From Larimichthys crocea (Eukaryota; Chordata; Actinopteri; Sciaenidae), in NCBI RefSeq assembly GCF_000972845.2, contig NW_020859623.1:38320-102319 (forward strand): DNA of 64,000 nucleotides. The letters run 5' to 3'. A program made the position numbers and the translations under genes. Positions 22,301-33,206 of this stretch are shown here, one piece after another (the first letter of the stretch is position 1; the number at the start of each line of letters is the position of its first letter). Below the pieces are notes generated by a model. It was not told the origin of the DNA. It ran no database searches and was given only the letters and a program-made list of their open reading frames with translations.

Positions 22301-22391
22301 GGTTTAAACTATTAAGTTATCTTTATTTTTTTAATGTTTTTTGTTATGTTTATATCTTATGCTTTCTTTTTTAAGCATATTATGCCAACCA

Positions 22392-22849
22392 TGTAATTGC
22401 AGCCGTTCGGTGAATTTATTTTGAAATGCGTGCTTTTATTTACGGAAACGGAAGATGTGCATGTTAGCTTGACAAGCTTCAAAAAACAACCCACCTGTAA
22501 AGAAATGTGACCTCGTTAAGTTCGTTTTTTTTGTTGTTATACTGTGCGTAGTTCCACTACACTACAGCAGAAGACGTTTATGTTTGAGAAATTTATGAAG
22601 ACTAAGAAGATTGCCTTTGAGGTATAACTGCCGTTGGTTGAGAAACAGGCTAAAGTGGTCAGTATTATTTTTATATTTTCTTATCTGTATTAGCTACAGT
22701 GCTAAGCATGTTATTTTCCTTATGTACGTATCTCATGTTATTTTTTATTTGTCTTTCTGCACTTTAAGTTCTACGGTGTGAATGGAGTGAAATCTGTGAA
22801 TAATCAGTATGAAGAACTGGAGTCTCGCATCCAATCAATGGGCGGCATA
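22392..22849 (+). repeat. 5' LTR of BEL/Pao element
   Basis: 458 bp, starting TGTAATTGCAGCC and ending GGGCGGCATA. It differs from the 3' LTR by a few substitutions and by an indel near 22440 (AAATACTAG present only in the 3' copy). The TG...TA ends are slightly non-canonical. Confidence 0.9.
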
Positions 22850-23496
22850 GTAGAACACTTCTGCATCGGTGAAGGCTCTGACATGAAGACGGACTAGCTG
22901 CAGGCCACATGAGGTAGAGGGAAGTGCCACATTTTGAACTGTTCGTGTGAAGCCAAGGCGCAAGTGGACAAGGCTACACAAGTGAGCACGTTGAGAAGGA
23001 CGTCTTGAAAGTAGCATAAGTACCTGTTGACTGCTATTAAGTTTCTATCACGGACGTTTCATCTGTGCTAATCCTTAAAGTAACGGTGGACTCTTTTTTT
23101 TTTCTGCAATTGATTATCCAGCAAGAATCAAAGAGATTAAGCAGATAAGTAAATTCACCATTCTCCAAGTTAATTAAAGTCAGAGATATTTTAAGTTTGA
23201 CATCAAAGTGATGTTCACAATTTCATACAAGTGAGTTTTTCATGTTTAGACCACGCCAAGATTACTTGCAATTTGTTACTTGCCATTTTATTACTCATTG
23301 ACTTAAGTGTGTTATTATGATGTGGTAGTGTTTGATGTGGATTTATGCAAGGGTTGAGCTAACGTAATCAAAGGTGTATACATATTTACATTTAATTTAA
23401 TCTTGAACACAGTAGTTCAGTTCATATTTGCACATATAAGAGAACAAAACACATTTCATTCACATTTCAATCCATTTAACACCTTGTCCATTTAAT

Positions 23497-25394
23497 ATGT
23501 CATACACAAAGGAAAATACTGTTCTACCAACTGAAGAGGCCACCCACCGAGACTTTCAAAAATGTGGTGACACAGAGCAAACTACCCTGTCACAGAAAGC
23601 TGATGCAGGTGAGCAAGTTGAAGATGCAGTTCCAGACGCACAATCTCAGGTTGGTGCTGATAACACACACCTGTCTGTAGAAACTAGAAAAGGTGGACGC
23701 ACACGAAAGCTCGCTGAAAAAGGAAAAGCTCTGTTAGATGACAAATTGACCCATCTAAATGCAAGTTTTGTAAAGATGTACAGAAGGTGGAAGTATCACA
23801 TCAATGGCTTGAAACGGTCCATTAAGAACAATGATGCTGCTGACCTGATAGATGAAATTGCAAATGCAATCAACACCATGCAAGTTGACATTGACAATAT
23901 TTACCTTGAAATAAGAACCATCTCAAGTCCTGAACCTGACATTTGGAGAATGAATGACACATGTCAGGCATTCACTAGGATTGCAAACATAAAGGCTCAA
24001 CACTTCTGCAGTGGTAACGATTCAGAAGACATATCTTGGCCTGATGCTAAGTCAGTGTTTGACAGCATGGTATCTAGTGTCTCCTCAGCTCAAACCAGTA
24101 AGTCAAAAACCTCTTCCAAAGTGTCCAGACACTCTTCCATCCTGTCCATAAACGCAAAACAAGCAACAGCTGAAGTTGCAGCTACACAAGAGGTGATAAA
24201 GATAATGAATGCACAACATCAACAAAAGGAAGAATTTCAAAGACTTGAGGTGGAAGGTCAAATCTTAAAGGCTGAAAGAGAAGCTAAAGAAAGGGAAATT
24301 GAAGCAGAGAGCGCTAAAAAAAAGAGCTCAGTTTATAGCAGAAAGTGCTGATAGAAATATAAAGCTGGAAGAGAAAAGGAGAGAAGTGGAACGGTTGGAG
24401 GAACTTAAAGGACATGTTGCAGCACAAGCAAGACTACAAGTTTATTCAGAATCTCTCCATCCACTACTTGCACTTAACCCTTTAAGTGACCCATTTTTCC
24501 CCTCCCTTCGAGTACCGGTCTCCCAAGCTCTTCCTGCACAACAAGCCAAGCCCACTCAAGTTCATCACTCACATGAGGTTACAGACACCAAACCCTCTCT
24601 CCCATATCCCTCTATGTACACCATATATTCTCCCCCACAACCAGTCACATTTACTCAAGTTCCTGTAAGTCAAGCCATCACCCCAACATCACTTCCACTC
24701 ATGCAACAAACCCCAACCACCCAGGTTCCTGCCACTCAAGCAGTCACCTTTTTCGACTTCTCACGAAGCTTCCAGTGACCTTGTGAGAACCCTCACTGAT
24801 GCAATCACAGCTAATCGAGTCCCAATCCCAGAACCTGAGGTTTTCCAGGGAGATCCTCTCAAGTATAATGATTGGAAGCTTTCCTTCTGTACTCTGATTG
24901 ATCGCAAGAACCTCCCAACTCAAGAAAAGCTCTTCTTTTTACGCAAGTATGTTGGTGGCACAGCAAAGAGAGCTATTGAGGGACATTTTCTTGTAGGAAC
25001 AGAAACAGCTTATCATGCTGCATGGGACATACTTGAAGATAGATTTGGTAATCCATTCATAGTTGCCAAATCATACCGTGATAAGATACATGCATGGCAT
25101 AAAATTGGCCCCAAAGACAGTGAAAACCTTCGCGAGTTTGTGGATTTTCTAAGCAGTGTGGAATCAGCCATGCCATATGTTCAAGGTCTGCAAACACTCA
25201 ATGACTGTGTGGAAAACCAAAGGATTACTGTCAAGCTACCGGATTGGTTGAGCTCACGTTGGAATAGAAAGGTCACAATTTATCAAGATGAACACAAAAT
25301 GTTCCCTGACTTCAAAAACTTTGTCAGTTCTCAACATGGAGGCACGGATTGCATGCAACCCCATTACATCGTTATATGCAATAAAGCCAACTGA
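23497..25394 (+). pseudogene. BEL/Pao gag (frameshifted)
   Basis: The frame opens at ATG 23497, 650 bp after the 5' LTR. Residues 1-280 are polar, with RKLAEKGKALLDDKLTHLN and a coiled-coil stretch rich in Glu and Lys. A run of eight A near 24315 shifts the frame into 24299-24778, which continues the coiled coil and then a Pro/Gln-rich linker with repeated PVSQA and PATQA words. A second shift near 24778 leads to 24783-25394, with VFQGDPLKYNDWKLSF, KLFFLRKYVGGTAKRAIEG and AAWDILEDRFGNP, the DUF1759-type capsid region of BEL elements. A third shift near 25325 leads into the pol frame. Each shift lies between well-kept stretches, so single-base sequence errors or recent mutations explain it better than long decay. 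Confidence 0.85.
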
Positions 25395-28300
25395 CCAAGA
25401 AAGATTAAAGCTGACAGAACGAGAACAGTCTAAGTACCAACGAAATCACAACTTAAGTGCCAAGACTTTCACCACTAGTACAAGTGAGAAGACAAGCCTC
25501 ACATGCATTTTTTGCAAGAAGAAAGGCCATACTCTTCATAGGTGTCGTAAGATCATGGAAAAACCAGTTGAAGAAAGGATTAAGTTTGTAAAACTGGAGA
25601 AGTTGTGCTTTGGCGGCCTTAAGAGTGGTCATAACTCCAAAGCTTGTACATCTAGAAGTGTGTGTGACTCATGTGCAAAACGCCATCCGACATGCCTACA
25701 TCAAGATTGTGGGAAGAAAGACCAAGAACAAGAGGTGAGACGCAAACAAGAAAGGTCAAATGATGACAAAAGACACAAGGACCAAGAGTCTGAATCAATA
25801 GAAACACCACAAGCTATCTCCAACCGAGTTGTTCAAGGGAAGAGTAGCAGGTACACCTCATCTATTGTTCCAGTCTATGTCACCATGATAACAGACCCAG
25901 ACAAGGAAGTACTTGTGTATGCTTTACTCGATAGCCAGAGCGACACAACCTTCATCCTGAAGGAAGCAGTTGAAACACTGTGTGCCAAGAAAGAGCCAGT
26001 AAAACTTAAAGTGTCCACGATAACACCGAAAGCAAAAGTGGTGAATAGCCAAAAGGTGCAAGGACTACAGGTAAGAGGCATCACCTTTGACACTAAAATC
26101 AAACTCCCAACAACCTTTACAAGGGATTATATACCAGCAAACAGGTCCCATATACCCACAAGCACAACAGCAAAGTCCTGGCCTCACTTAGAACATTTGT
26201 CAGATGAAATGTCTCCCGAGCTCGACTGTGAAGTAGGACTGTTAATCGGCTATAACTGTCCCCAAGCCTTACTTCCCAGAGATGTCATCACTGGCAATGA
26301 GAACCAGCCATACGCACAAAAGTCTGTGTTGGGTTGGAGCATTGTTGGCTACAGCAGCGCTGACCTTGATGATGATCATGAGGATGAAATTGGTGTGAGC
26401 CACCGTATCATCATAAAGAAAGTTCTACCAGCCACTAAGCCCACTTCTGAGCTCAAGTCTAAGGTTCACTTTGTCTATAGAACTCAAGTCAAAGAAATGA
26501 TCACGCCAGCAGATATACTCAAGGTCTTTGAGTTGGATTTCACAGAGAGATTCAATGAAGATGTTCCAATATTGCAGGAAGACATTAAGTTCTTGGCAAA
26601 GCTAAAAGAAGTCATCAAGCAGAAGCCAAATGGGCACTATGAAATGCCATTGCCTTTCAAGGAAGAAAAGCCAAGTCTGCCTAACAACAAAGTGTGTGCA
26701 GAACATCGACTAAGATGTCTGGAAAAACGTCTAAAGAAAGATGATCAGTATCACAAGGATTATGTGGCCTTTATGGAGGACATAATAGCAAGGGACGATG
26801 CTGAAAAGGTTCCAGAGACGGAGATAACCAATCAGACTACATGGTATATCCCTCGCCATGGGGTTTACCACCCCCAAAAGCCAGGAAAGATTCACGTGGT
26901 GTTTGATTGTTCAGCAAAGTTTAAGAATACATCACTGAATGAACATCTACTCACTGGACCAGACCTTACAAATACCCTTGTAGGGGTATTGTGTCGCTTC
27001 CGTAAAGGACAATTAGCCATCATGTGTGATGTGGAACGAATGTTTCATCAATTTCATGTTGCACCAAGGGACCAAGACTACCTCCGATTTCTGTGGTGGG
27101 AAGGAGGCAATATGGAAGCTTTACCATCAGTGTTCCGCATGAAGGTTCACTTGTTTGGTGCTGCATCGTCGCCTGGATGTGCGAACTTTGGGCTCAAACA
27201 CCTGGCTGCAGAAGGAGTAGGCAAGTTTAGTGAAGCTACAGTGAGGTGCAATTTCTATGTTGACGATGGATTGATAAGTGTGGACAGTGAAGCAGAAGCT
27301 ATCCAGCTTGTTAGAGAGGCAAGAGACCTCTGCAGCACTGGTAAACTCCGCTTACACAAATTCATTACCAACAACACTAAGGTGCTTGCCACAATTCCAA
27401 AGCAAGAACGTGCTGAAGGTGCAAATGACCTGGACATGGCCTTGGGAGGACACAAAGTGGAACGTGATCTCGGGGTTCAGTGGTGTATTAGCTCAGATAA
27501 GTTCCAGTTCAGGGTGATGGTAAAGGATCATCCTTTTACCAGAAGAGGAGTACTGTCAACAGTGGCCTCAATTTTTGATCCTCTTGCGTTTGTTGCCCCT
27601 CTTATTTTGAAAGGTAAACAGATTCTACAAAGGATGTGCCAAGACAAGGTTGGATGGGATGAACCACTTCCTGATGACCTCAGGCCGCGCTGGGAAGCAT
27701 GGCTGCAGGACCTCCATAATCTGTCTAAGGTAGAGATACCACGGCACTACATACCATTGACAGCCAAGGAAGTTCAGCAGTATGAACTTCACCATTTTTC
27801 CGATGCTAGTGTTTCTGGCTATGGAGTGTGTTCTTACCTCAGGGCTGTTTCAAAGTCTGGAGATGTCTATTGTGCTCTTGTTATGGGAAAGGCAAGAGTT
27901 GCACCAACAAAGGTAACAACAATTCCAAGGCTGGAACTCTCAGCTGCTTTAGTGGCCACTTTAGTGATCTGCTGAAGAGGGAAATGGAACTGGAAGGCTT
28001 AAAGGAATACTTTTGGACTGATTCCAAGGTAGTTCTTGGTTACATTAATAATGATGACAGGCGATTTCATGTATTTGTAGCCAACCGAATCCAGCAGATC
28101 AAGTCAAGCACAGAACCAAGCCAGTGGCAATATGTTGCCTCAGAAAATAACCCGGCTGACCATGCCTCTCGTGGACTCACCACAAAGGAACTAACTGGTT
28201 TACGGGACCTAATTTCTTGTGGCAAAAGGACCTCCCTAAGGAAGAAGAGATTAAGGTGGGAGAGCTCAGTGAGGATGACCCAGAAATCAAAAGAGCACAG

Positions 28301-29825
28301 GATCATGCTACAAAGGCAAAGGAGGAAAGGGGTCTAACGGACCGCCTCCAGAGGTTTTCAGATTGGAAGAGAGCCGTAAGGGCCATAGCAAGACTTAAGC
28401 GTTGTGCAAAGGAAGTGAAAGGTCTTAAACCAAGATCCAATGAAGCCACAACACTTGAGGAAAGAAAGGATGCTGAACAATTCATAATCCATGTAGTTCA
28501 AGAAGAAGTGTTCAGTGAAGAAATCAAGTCTCTAATGCAAAAGAAAGGGATACAAAAGAACAAGTCAACTAAGCTGTTCAAGTTAAATCCATTCATGGAT
28601 AGTCATGATATCCTGAGGGTGGAAGGAAGATTGACACAAGCAGCACTCCATCCCCATATCAAACACCCAGCTATCCTCCCAAAAGGACACCATGTGTCTC
28701 GACTGCTGATAAAGCACTATCATGAGAAGATTAAGCATCAGGGTCGTGGAATGACCATTAATGAAATACGCCCCAATGGGATTTGGATCCTGGGATGTAG
28801 TAGTGAAGTGTCATCACTCATCTTGAAATGCATTAAATGCAGAAAATTCAGAAAGTGTAATCAAGAACAAAGAATGGCCGACCTTCCACCAGAGAGGACG
28901 GAAGCTACCCCTCCATTTACCTATAGTGGTATGGACTGCTTCGGACCGTTTTATGTCTGAACTGAAGAGATATGGGCTACTATTCACATGCATGTGTTCA
29001 CGAGTCATCCACATTGAGGCGTTGGATGATCTTTCCACTGATGCCTTCCTCAATGCGTTGCGCTGCTTTATTGCTATAAGGGGCAATGTAAGTCAGCTAC
29101 AAAGCGACCAAGGCACAAACTTTGTTGGGGCACGCAACGAATTCCAGGAATTAGTGAAAGGAATAGAGCAGGAACGTGTGAAAGAACTAGGATGCAGGTT
29201 TGTCATGAATCCACCTGCTTCCAGTCACATGGGCGGTGTCTGGGAGAGACAGATACGGACTGTGAGAAGTGTCCTCACATCTATCCTAGACCAGTCCAGG
29301 AAAGTTAGACAGCTCTTCATTAAGAACTTTCCTCTATGAAGTGATGGCTATAGTGAATAGTCGACCACAGAACATCTCAATGATCCATCTGGACCAGAAC
29401 CCCTAACTCCTAACCATATATTGACAATGAAATCGTCAATCATTGTACCACCACCTGGTGAGTTTGTAAGAGCAGATCTCTATCTTCGGAAGAGATGGAA
29501 GAGAGTTCAGTTCTTGTCCAATGAATTTTGGACCAGGTGGAGAAAGGAGTATTTGCTGAATCTTCAACAAAGAAGTAAATGGAACAAGGACAGAAGAAAA
29601 GCTAAAGTGGGTGACATTGTCCTGTTGCAAGATGACATCACACCAAGAAATCAGTGGAAGCTGGCGAAGGTGGTTGAAGTCTTCCAAGGAGCTGACGGAA
29701 GAGTCAGAAAACTCAGACTGTTACTTAGGGACGCAACACAAGACAGTAAAGGCACTCACACAACTAAGCCTGTTTACTTAGAAAGGCCCATACACAAAAC
29801 AGTACTATTGCTTGAAGCTGAATAG
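25288..29825 (+). pseudogene. BEL/Pao pol: zinc knuckle, protease, RT, RNase H, integrase
   Basis: The long frame 25288-27975 contains a CCHC knuckle CIFCKKKGHTLHRC (at 25504), the protease box YALLDSQSDTTFI (near 25920), the RT entry WYIPRHGVYHPQKPGK, MCDVERMFHQ with the first Asp, and FYVDDGL with the catalytic YVDD (near 27258). RNase H begins HHFSDASVSGYG (near 27790). A missing base near 27963 shifts the frame; SDLLKREMELEGL and WTDSKVVLGYI follow. Another shift near 28215 leads to the linker and the integrase zinc region (CIKCRKF). The core has MDCFGPF, SDQGTNF and GGVWERQIRTVRS, holding the D, D and E. A shift near 29330 separates the C-terminal DUF5641-type domain (29421-29825). All catalytic motifs are present, although the frame is not open. 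Confidence 0.9.
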
Positions 29826-29939
29826 GTTGTTAAGCTCTTGAATCTTGTTTTTTTTGGTGTATTAGTTTATTTACATCAATATGGTCCTGTTAACAATGTC
29901 AGTTTGCATTATAAATCACACAATGTGTGATGGTGGGAG

Positions 29940-30411
29940 TGTAATTGCAGCCGTTCGGTGAATTTATTTTGAAATGCGTGCTTTTATTTTGAAATACTAG
30001 AAAACGGAAGATGTGCATGTTAGCTTGACAAGCTTCAAAAAACAACCCACCTGTAAAGAAATGTGACCTCGTTAAGTTCGTTTTTTGTTGTTGTTGTTAT
30101 ACTGTGCGTAGTTTCACTACACTACAGCAGAAGACGTTTATGTTTGAGAAATTTATGAAGACTAAGAAGATTGCCTTTGAGGTATAACTGCCGTTGGTTG
30201 AGAAGCAGGCTAAAGTGGTCAGTATTATTTTTATATTTTCTTATCTGTATTAGCTACAGTGCTAAGCATGTTATTTTCCTTATGTACGTATCTCATGTTA
30301 TTTTTTATTTGTCTTTCTGCACTTTAAGTTCTATGTGTGAACAGAGTGAAATCTGTGAATAAACATCAGTATGAAGAACTGGAGTCTCGCATCCAATCAA
30401 TGGGCGGCATA
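29940..30411 (+). repeat. 3' LTR of BEL/Pao element
   Basis: 472 bp, nearly the same as 22392-22849, directly after the purine-rich tract. Confidence 0.9.
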
Positions 30412-30416
30412 AACCA

Positions 30417-31066
30417 TGTTTAGAAATATTTAGATATCTATTAACCTATAGCTAAATATAGGCAGTTTGCAGTAAAGTTTATTGAGCAGTAATGCAAATA
30501 ATTTCTAAATAATTATTGATGAAGAGTAAAATAAAAATGGCAGTCTGCACTAAAGGCGATCGGGGACAGTAGCCATCATGATATGCAGATATACTGTCAG
30601 CTCTATGACCCCTCCCCACCAGGAGGCAGCAACAGGACCGGAAATCAGTTTCTGGAAAAAAAAAAAAAATTTGGCCCGGTCAATGGCATTGTCGAGCAGG
30701 GAAGAGAGAGTGAGAGAGACGAAGGGCTTATTACAGGTGAGTGGTCAAGGGTACGTTATTAAAATGTTGTTTTGTCCTGCAATGTTTCTTCATTTATTTG
30801 TCATCAATCCGTTTGCACGCGCTCACTAGAGCGGTAAAAATGGTCGAAATCAGTGGAAAGATTAGTGGCGGTGACGTCAGTCATGCGACTGTTAGTAGTC
30901 TGTTGAAGCCTCACAGAAGCTTTTTACTTCTGGCGATGCCCAATGCCCATTGAGTCAAGTCTTTTTAAAACCATGTACCTTTATAGTATCTCTGTGACAT
31001 CACGTAAAACAATAGGCAACCACACTAGCAATTTTTCTTTCATTTGTTTTATTGCTTTGTTTGCAG
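30417..31066. other. Interior of the AGACGTCT element, no gene recognised
   Basis: AT-rich with a run of 14 A near 30660. A good splice acceptor (pyrimidine tract and TTTGCAG) closes it at 31066. The 83-codon frame at 30578 has no motif I know. Confidence 0.45.
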
Positions 31067-31197
31067 AAGCAGTTCGGAAATCATTTAAGGAGGCCACAGA
31101 TGACCTGATCAGCTCTGCAATGGGCACCCATTTCAAACAGGCCCCAGCTCGAAGCGGTGGAGGGGGCTACAAGAGGCCCAGGACACCATTGGTGTAA
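31067..31197 (+). CDS. Putative terminal exon, unknown protein
   Basis: Behind a strong splice acceptor the frame reads EAVRKSFKEATDDLISSAMG, THFKQAPARSGGGGYKRPRT and PLV, then TAA at 31195. The short basic, Gly-rich tail is not one I can place. It lies between the BEL 3' LTR and the right end of the AGACGTCT element, so it may be the end of a protein of that element or a captured host exon. No upstream exon was identified; the inserted BEL element separates it from the left half. Confidence 0.35.
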
Positions 31198-31880
31198 TTT
31201 CTCTCTCTCTCTTTTTTTTTTTTTTTTGCCTCAGAGTTATAGGGTGTTCTTTTAAAATTTCTAATGTTTGTTTGTATTATAAAAAACAATAATTGCATTT
31301 TATTTTTGCTATTTTTTTTCCAACATGTTTTAAAACACCAAATGTTAACCTTCCTGTTCTTCTGGTTCAAATTGACCCGATCTGTTCACTTCCTTTATCC
31401 TTGCTTCTTTCCTTCCTTCCTTTCCTTTGTCCTTACTTCTTCTTCCTTCTTCTTTTGATCCAGTTGACCTGGTCTGTTCCCTCCCTCCATCTTTCCTTCC
31501 TTCCTTTTTGTTAAGAAAATAAAAATATTTATATTGCACTTTAATATGTTTGTGATGGTTTTAATTTGTTTGAATGATTTTAATAAATGTATTCATTTAG
31601 ATTGCAGTAGGATAGTTTGGTTAATGTTCCCATCAAGAGATGTATTTATATCCAGTGGTAAAATAAGCATTACTGAAACTTATTTAAAAGACCAAAACAC
31701 ATAGTAAATAAATTGTCATAACGTACTGCAACTACATCAAGGATCACAGGTTAAATTTGGTGCCTTTTTTTTAGAGAATCTACTTTAACATTCAATTTTG
31801 ATAACTTTAATTTCCTTTTAATATAGGTTTGTTTGAATTATTAGAATATCCATATAATAGTATGTTTAATAGAGGTCTGT
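31198..31880. other. Non-coding stretch with polypyrimidine tracts
   Basis: CT-rich and TTCC-rich tracts at 31200-31225 and 31380-31510, then AT-rich DNA with an AATAAA word at 31517. No gene was seen. Confidence 0.5.
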
Positions 31881-31938
31881 ATGACGTCTAGATTCTGTAA
31901 TGGGGTTTAAATATGGTATAAAGGTAAATGTCTGGCAA

Positions 31939-32186
31939 ACGTCTAAATTTAGACGTCTATAAATAGACGTATATTAGCGGTTATTTAAACGTCTAAGATT
32001 AGACGAGGCTTATACATTTGGTATAAAATAGACGTCTTGAAAACGTCTAAATTTAGACGTCTATAAATAGACGTATATTTGCGGTTATTTAAACGTCTAA
32101 GATTAGACGAGGCGTCTAGACTTAGACGTCTAGGCACCATTTAGACGTTTATTAGACGTCTTTTAGACTGAAAAATGCTCGGTGGG
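31939..32186. repeat. AGACGTCT palindrome cluster at the right end of the element
   Basis: A block containing AAACGTCTAAATTTAGACG and CGTCTAAGATTAGACG occurs at 31939 and again at 32040, a period of about 101 bp. Further AGACGTCT copies follow up to the terminal repeat. Each word is its own reverse complement, so the region could fold or bind a dimeric protein. Confidence 0.85.
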
Positions 32187-32188
32187 TA

Positions 32189-32496
32189 TATTTGCTGTAC
32201 ACTTGCTGTATATTTCATAGCTGGAGTCGTAGGACATTTTATTCATAAAACCTTAACTGCCATGTGGTTTATTTTTAATTGGGGTAAAAATGGGTAATGT
32301 TAATGATTAATAGAGTTAAAAGAAAGGTAGTAGACACTAAAATAAACAACATTATAAACCTAAACCTTTTTTTCATTTCAAATCAGTTCTATAGTTACAT
32401 CGAAGTGTTAACAGTCACAATTGTTATTTAATTTTATCTTGACAATAGAGACCTTGAACATAATCTTTGTATTGTTTTCTTCGACGATGGTTGCCT
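32189..32496. other. Non-coding stretch between elements
   Basis: AT-rich; no frame, terminal repeat or family resemblance seen. Confidence 0.5.
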
Positions 32497-32674
32497 GTAA
32501 CCTTTTTCAAAAGAAAAGGTCTAATTTCCATTCTGTGACTGAGTCGGTAAAACACTGAAAAACTGACATTACTTGTTCACTGTTGATTTGTATTACAGTA
32601 GAACAGTAATGTCAGTTAAATTCTTTACCTACTGTCACTGCAGTGAAATTAGACATTTTATTTTGAAAGGTTAC
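32497..32674. mobile_element. 178-bp foldback element (MITE-like)
   Basis: Nearly the whole segment pairs with itself: GTAACCTTTTTCAAAA and GTCTAATTTC on the left return as TTTTGAAAGGTTAC and GAAATTAGAC on the right, and AACTGACATTACT pairs with AGTAATGTCAGTT around the centre (about 32590). No target duplication is certain. It ends exactly where the Gmr1-like relic begins. Confidence 0.6.
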
Positions 32675-33111
32675 TAGTGGTGTTGCATCCAGCCTAGAGG
32701 AACCAACACAGTTGTCCATGCGAGGAAACGGAAAAGATAATTGCGATAATCATTACAAAAACGTGGAGTCTGGTCAGATTTCGGAACCAAGAGCAAAGGA
32801 GACCTCCATGGGCTAGTACTCGGCACAGCAAAACCATTTTTAACAAGATATATTGCCTCCTGTTGCATTATGGCACATTTTGTTGAATGCACTCTGTATG
32901 CGTGTTGTTTTATCGGGGGGTGATCATGCAGGTCAATATCATGACATAGCACATTAGTTTGAGTGGGTATGTCACCAAAGAGGGTCGGATAACTTTGTAC
33001 GAGCCTGCCAATATCAGACCTGGCAGCATCAGACAGGTGCTCCAAATGGGAATCTAGATTTGATAGTATTTCTGAATTTCTGAGGCGCGCACATGAAAAG
33101 GATTCAGTCAT
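32675..33111 (-). pseudogene. Gmr1-like reverse transcriptase, N-terminal part
   Basis: The minus frame encodes the pre-RT stretch LVQSYPTLFGDIPTQTN and HDIDLHDHPPIKQHAYRV, then the RT entry KNGFAVPSTSPWRSPLLLVP, KSDQTPRFCNDYR. These are standard Ty3/gypsy RT motifs. About 20 codons are lost after DYR and the frame shifts before RMD; the catalytic YxDD part lies beyond the end and is missing. A frame before it (33434-33207) gives the post-integrase segment with MPGDHVLVLKPL and GPYEV. Confidence 0.75.
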
Positions 33112-33206
33112 TCAGCCCGTCATCACTAGGATCATATGGGGGCTGTGCATCAGGCACAACTATGGGAGATGGAGCACTCTCACCCGGTCAACATGTTTTC
33201 AGCATG

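Larger units (their letters stand above)
22392..30411 (+). mobile_element. BEL/Pao LTR retrotransposon with both LTRs and target duplication
   Basis: An 8.0-kb element with two direct LTRs (22392-22849, 29940-30411) and the 5-bp duplication AACCA on both sides (22387-22391, 30412-30416). A purine-rich tract (TGATGGTGGGAG) abuts the 3' LTR. The interior encodes gag, zinc knuckles, protease, RT, RNase H and integrase in BEL/Pao order. The coding region is broken by about seven frameshifts but has few in-frame stops, so it is either a fairly recent element or one harmed by sequencing errors. It sits inside the AGACGTCT element. Confidence 0.93.
21865..32186. mobile_element. 10.3-kb unclassified element with AGACGTCT-rich ends (host of the BEL element)
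   Basis: The left end starts CCCACTGAGCATTAGACG and the right end, read inward on the other strand, starts CCCACCGAGCATTTTTC. Both are bordered by TA (21863-21864 and 32187-32188), compatible with a 2-bp target duplication. Inside both ends the palindromic word AGACGTCT recurs many times, in tandem sub-repeats (21930-22300; 31939-32113). About 8 kb of the interior is the inserted BEL element; without it the unit is about 2.3 kb. No transposase is visible. One terminal-exon-like frame lies at 31067-31197. The ends look like those of a cut-and-paste DNA transposon, but I cannot name a superfamily. Confidence 0.6.

Noticed and set aside
25920..25955. Damaged protease in the BEL element (DSQS in place of DSGS/DTG)
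   Set aside because: As I recall, vertebrate BEL/Pao proteases often carry this form, so it is not evidence of loss.
21865..32186. EnSpm/CACTA transposon because the ends contain CACTG / CACCG
   Set aside because: The 3-bp target duplication expected for that group is not seen; the borders fit TA instead, and no transposase is visible.
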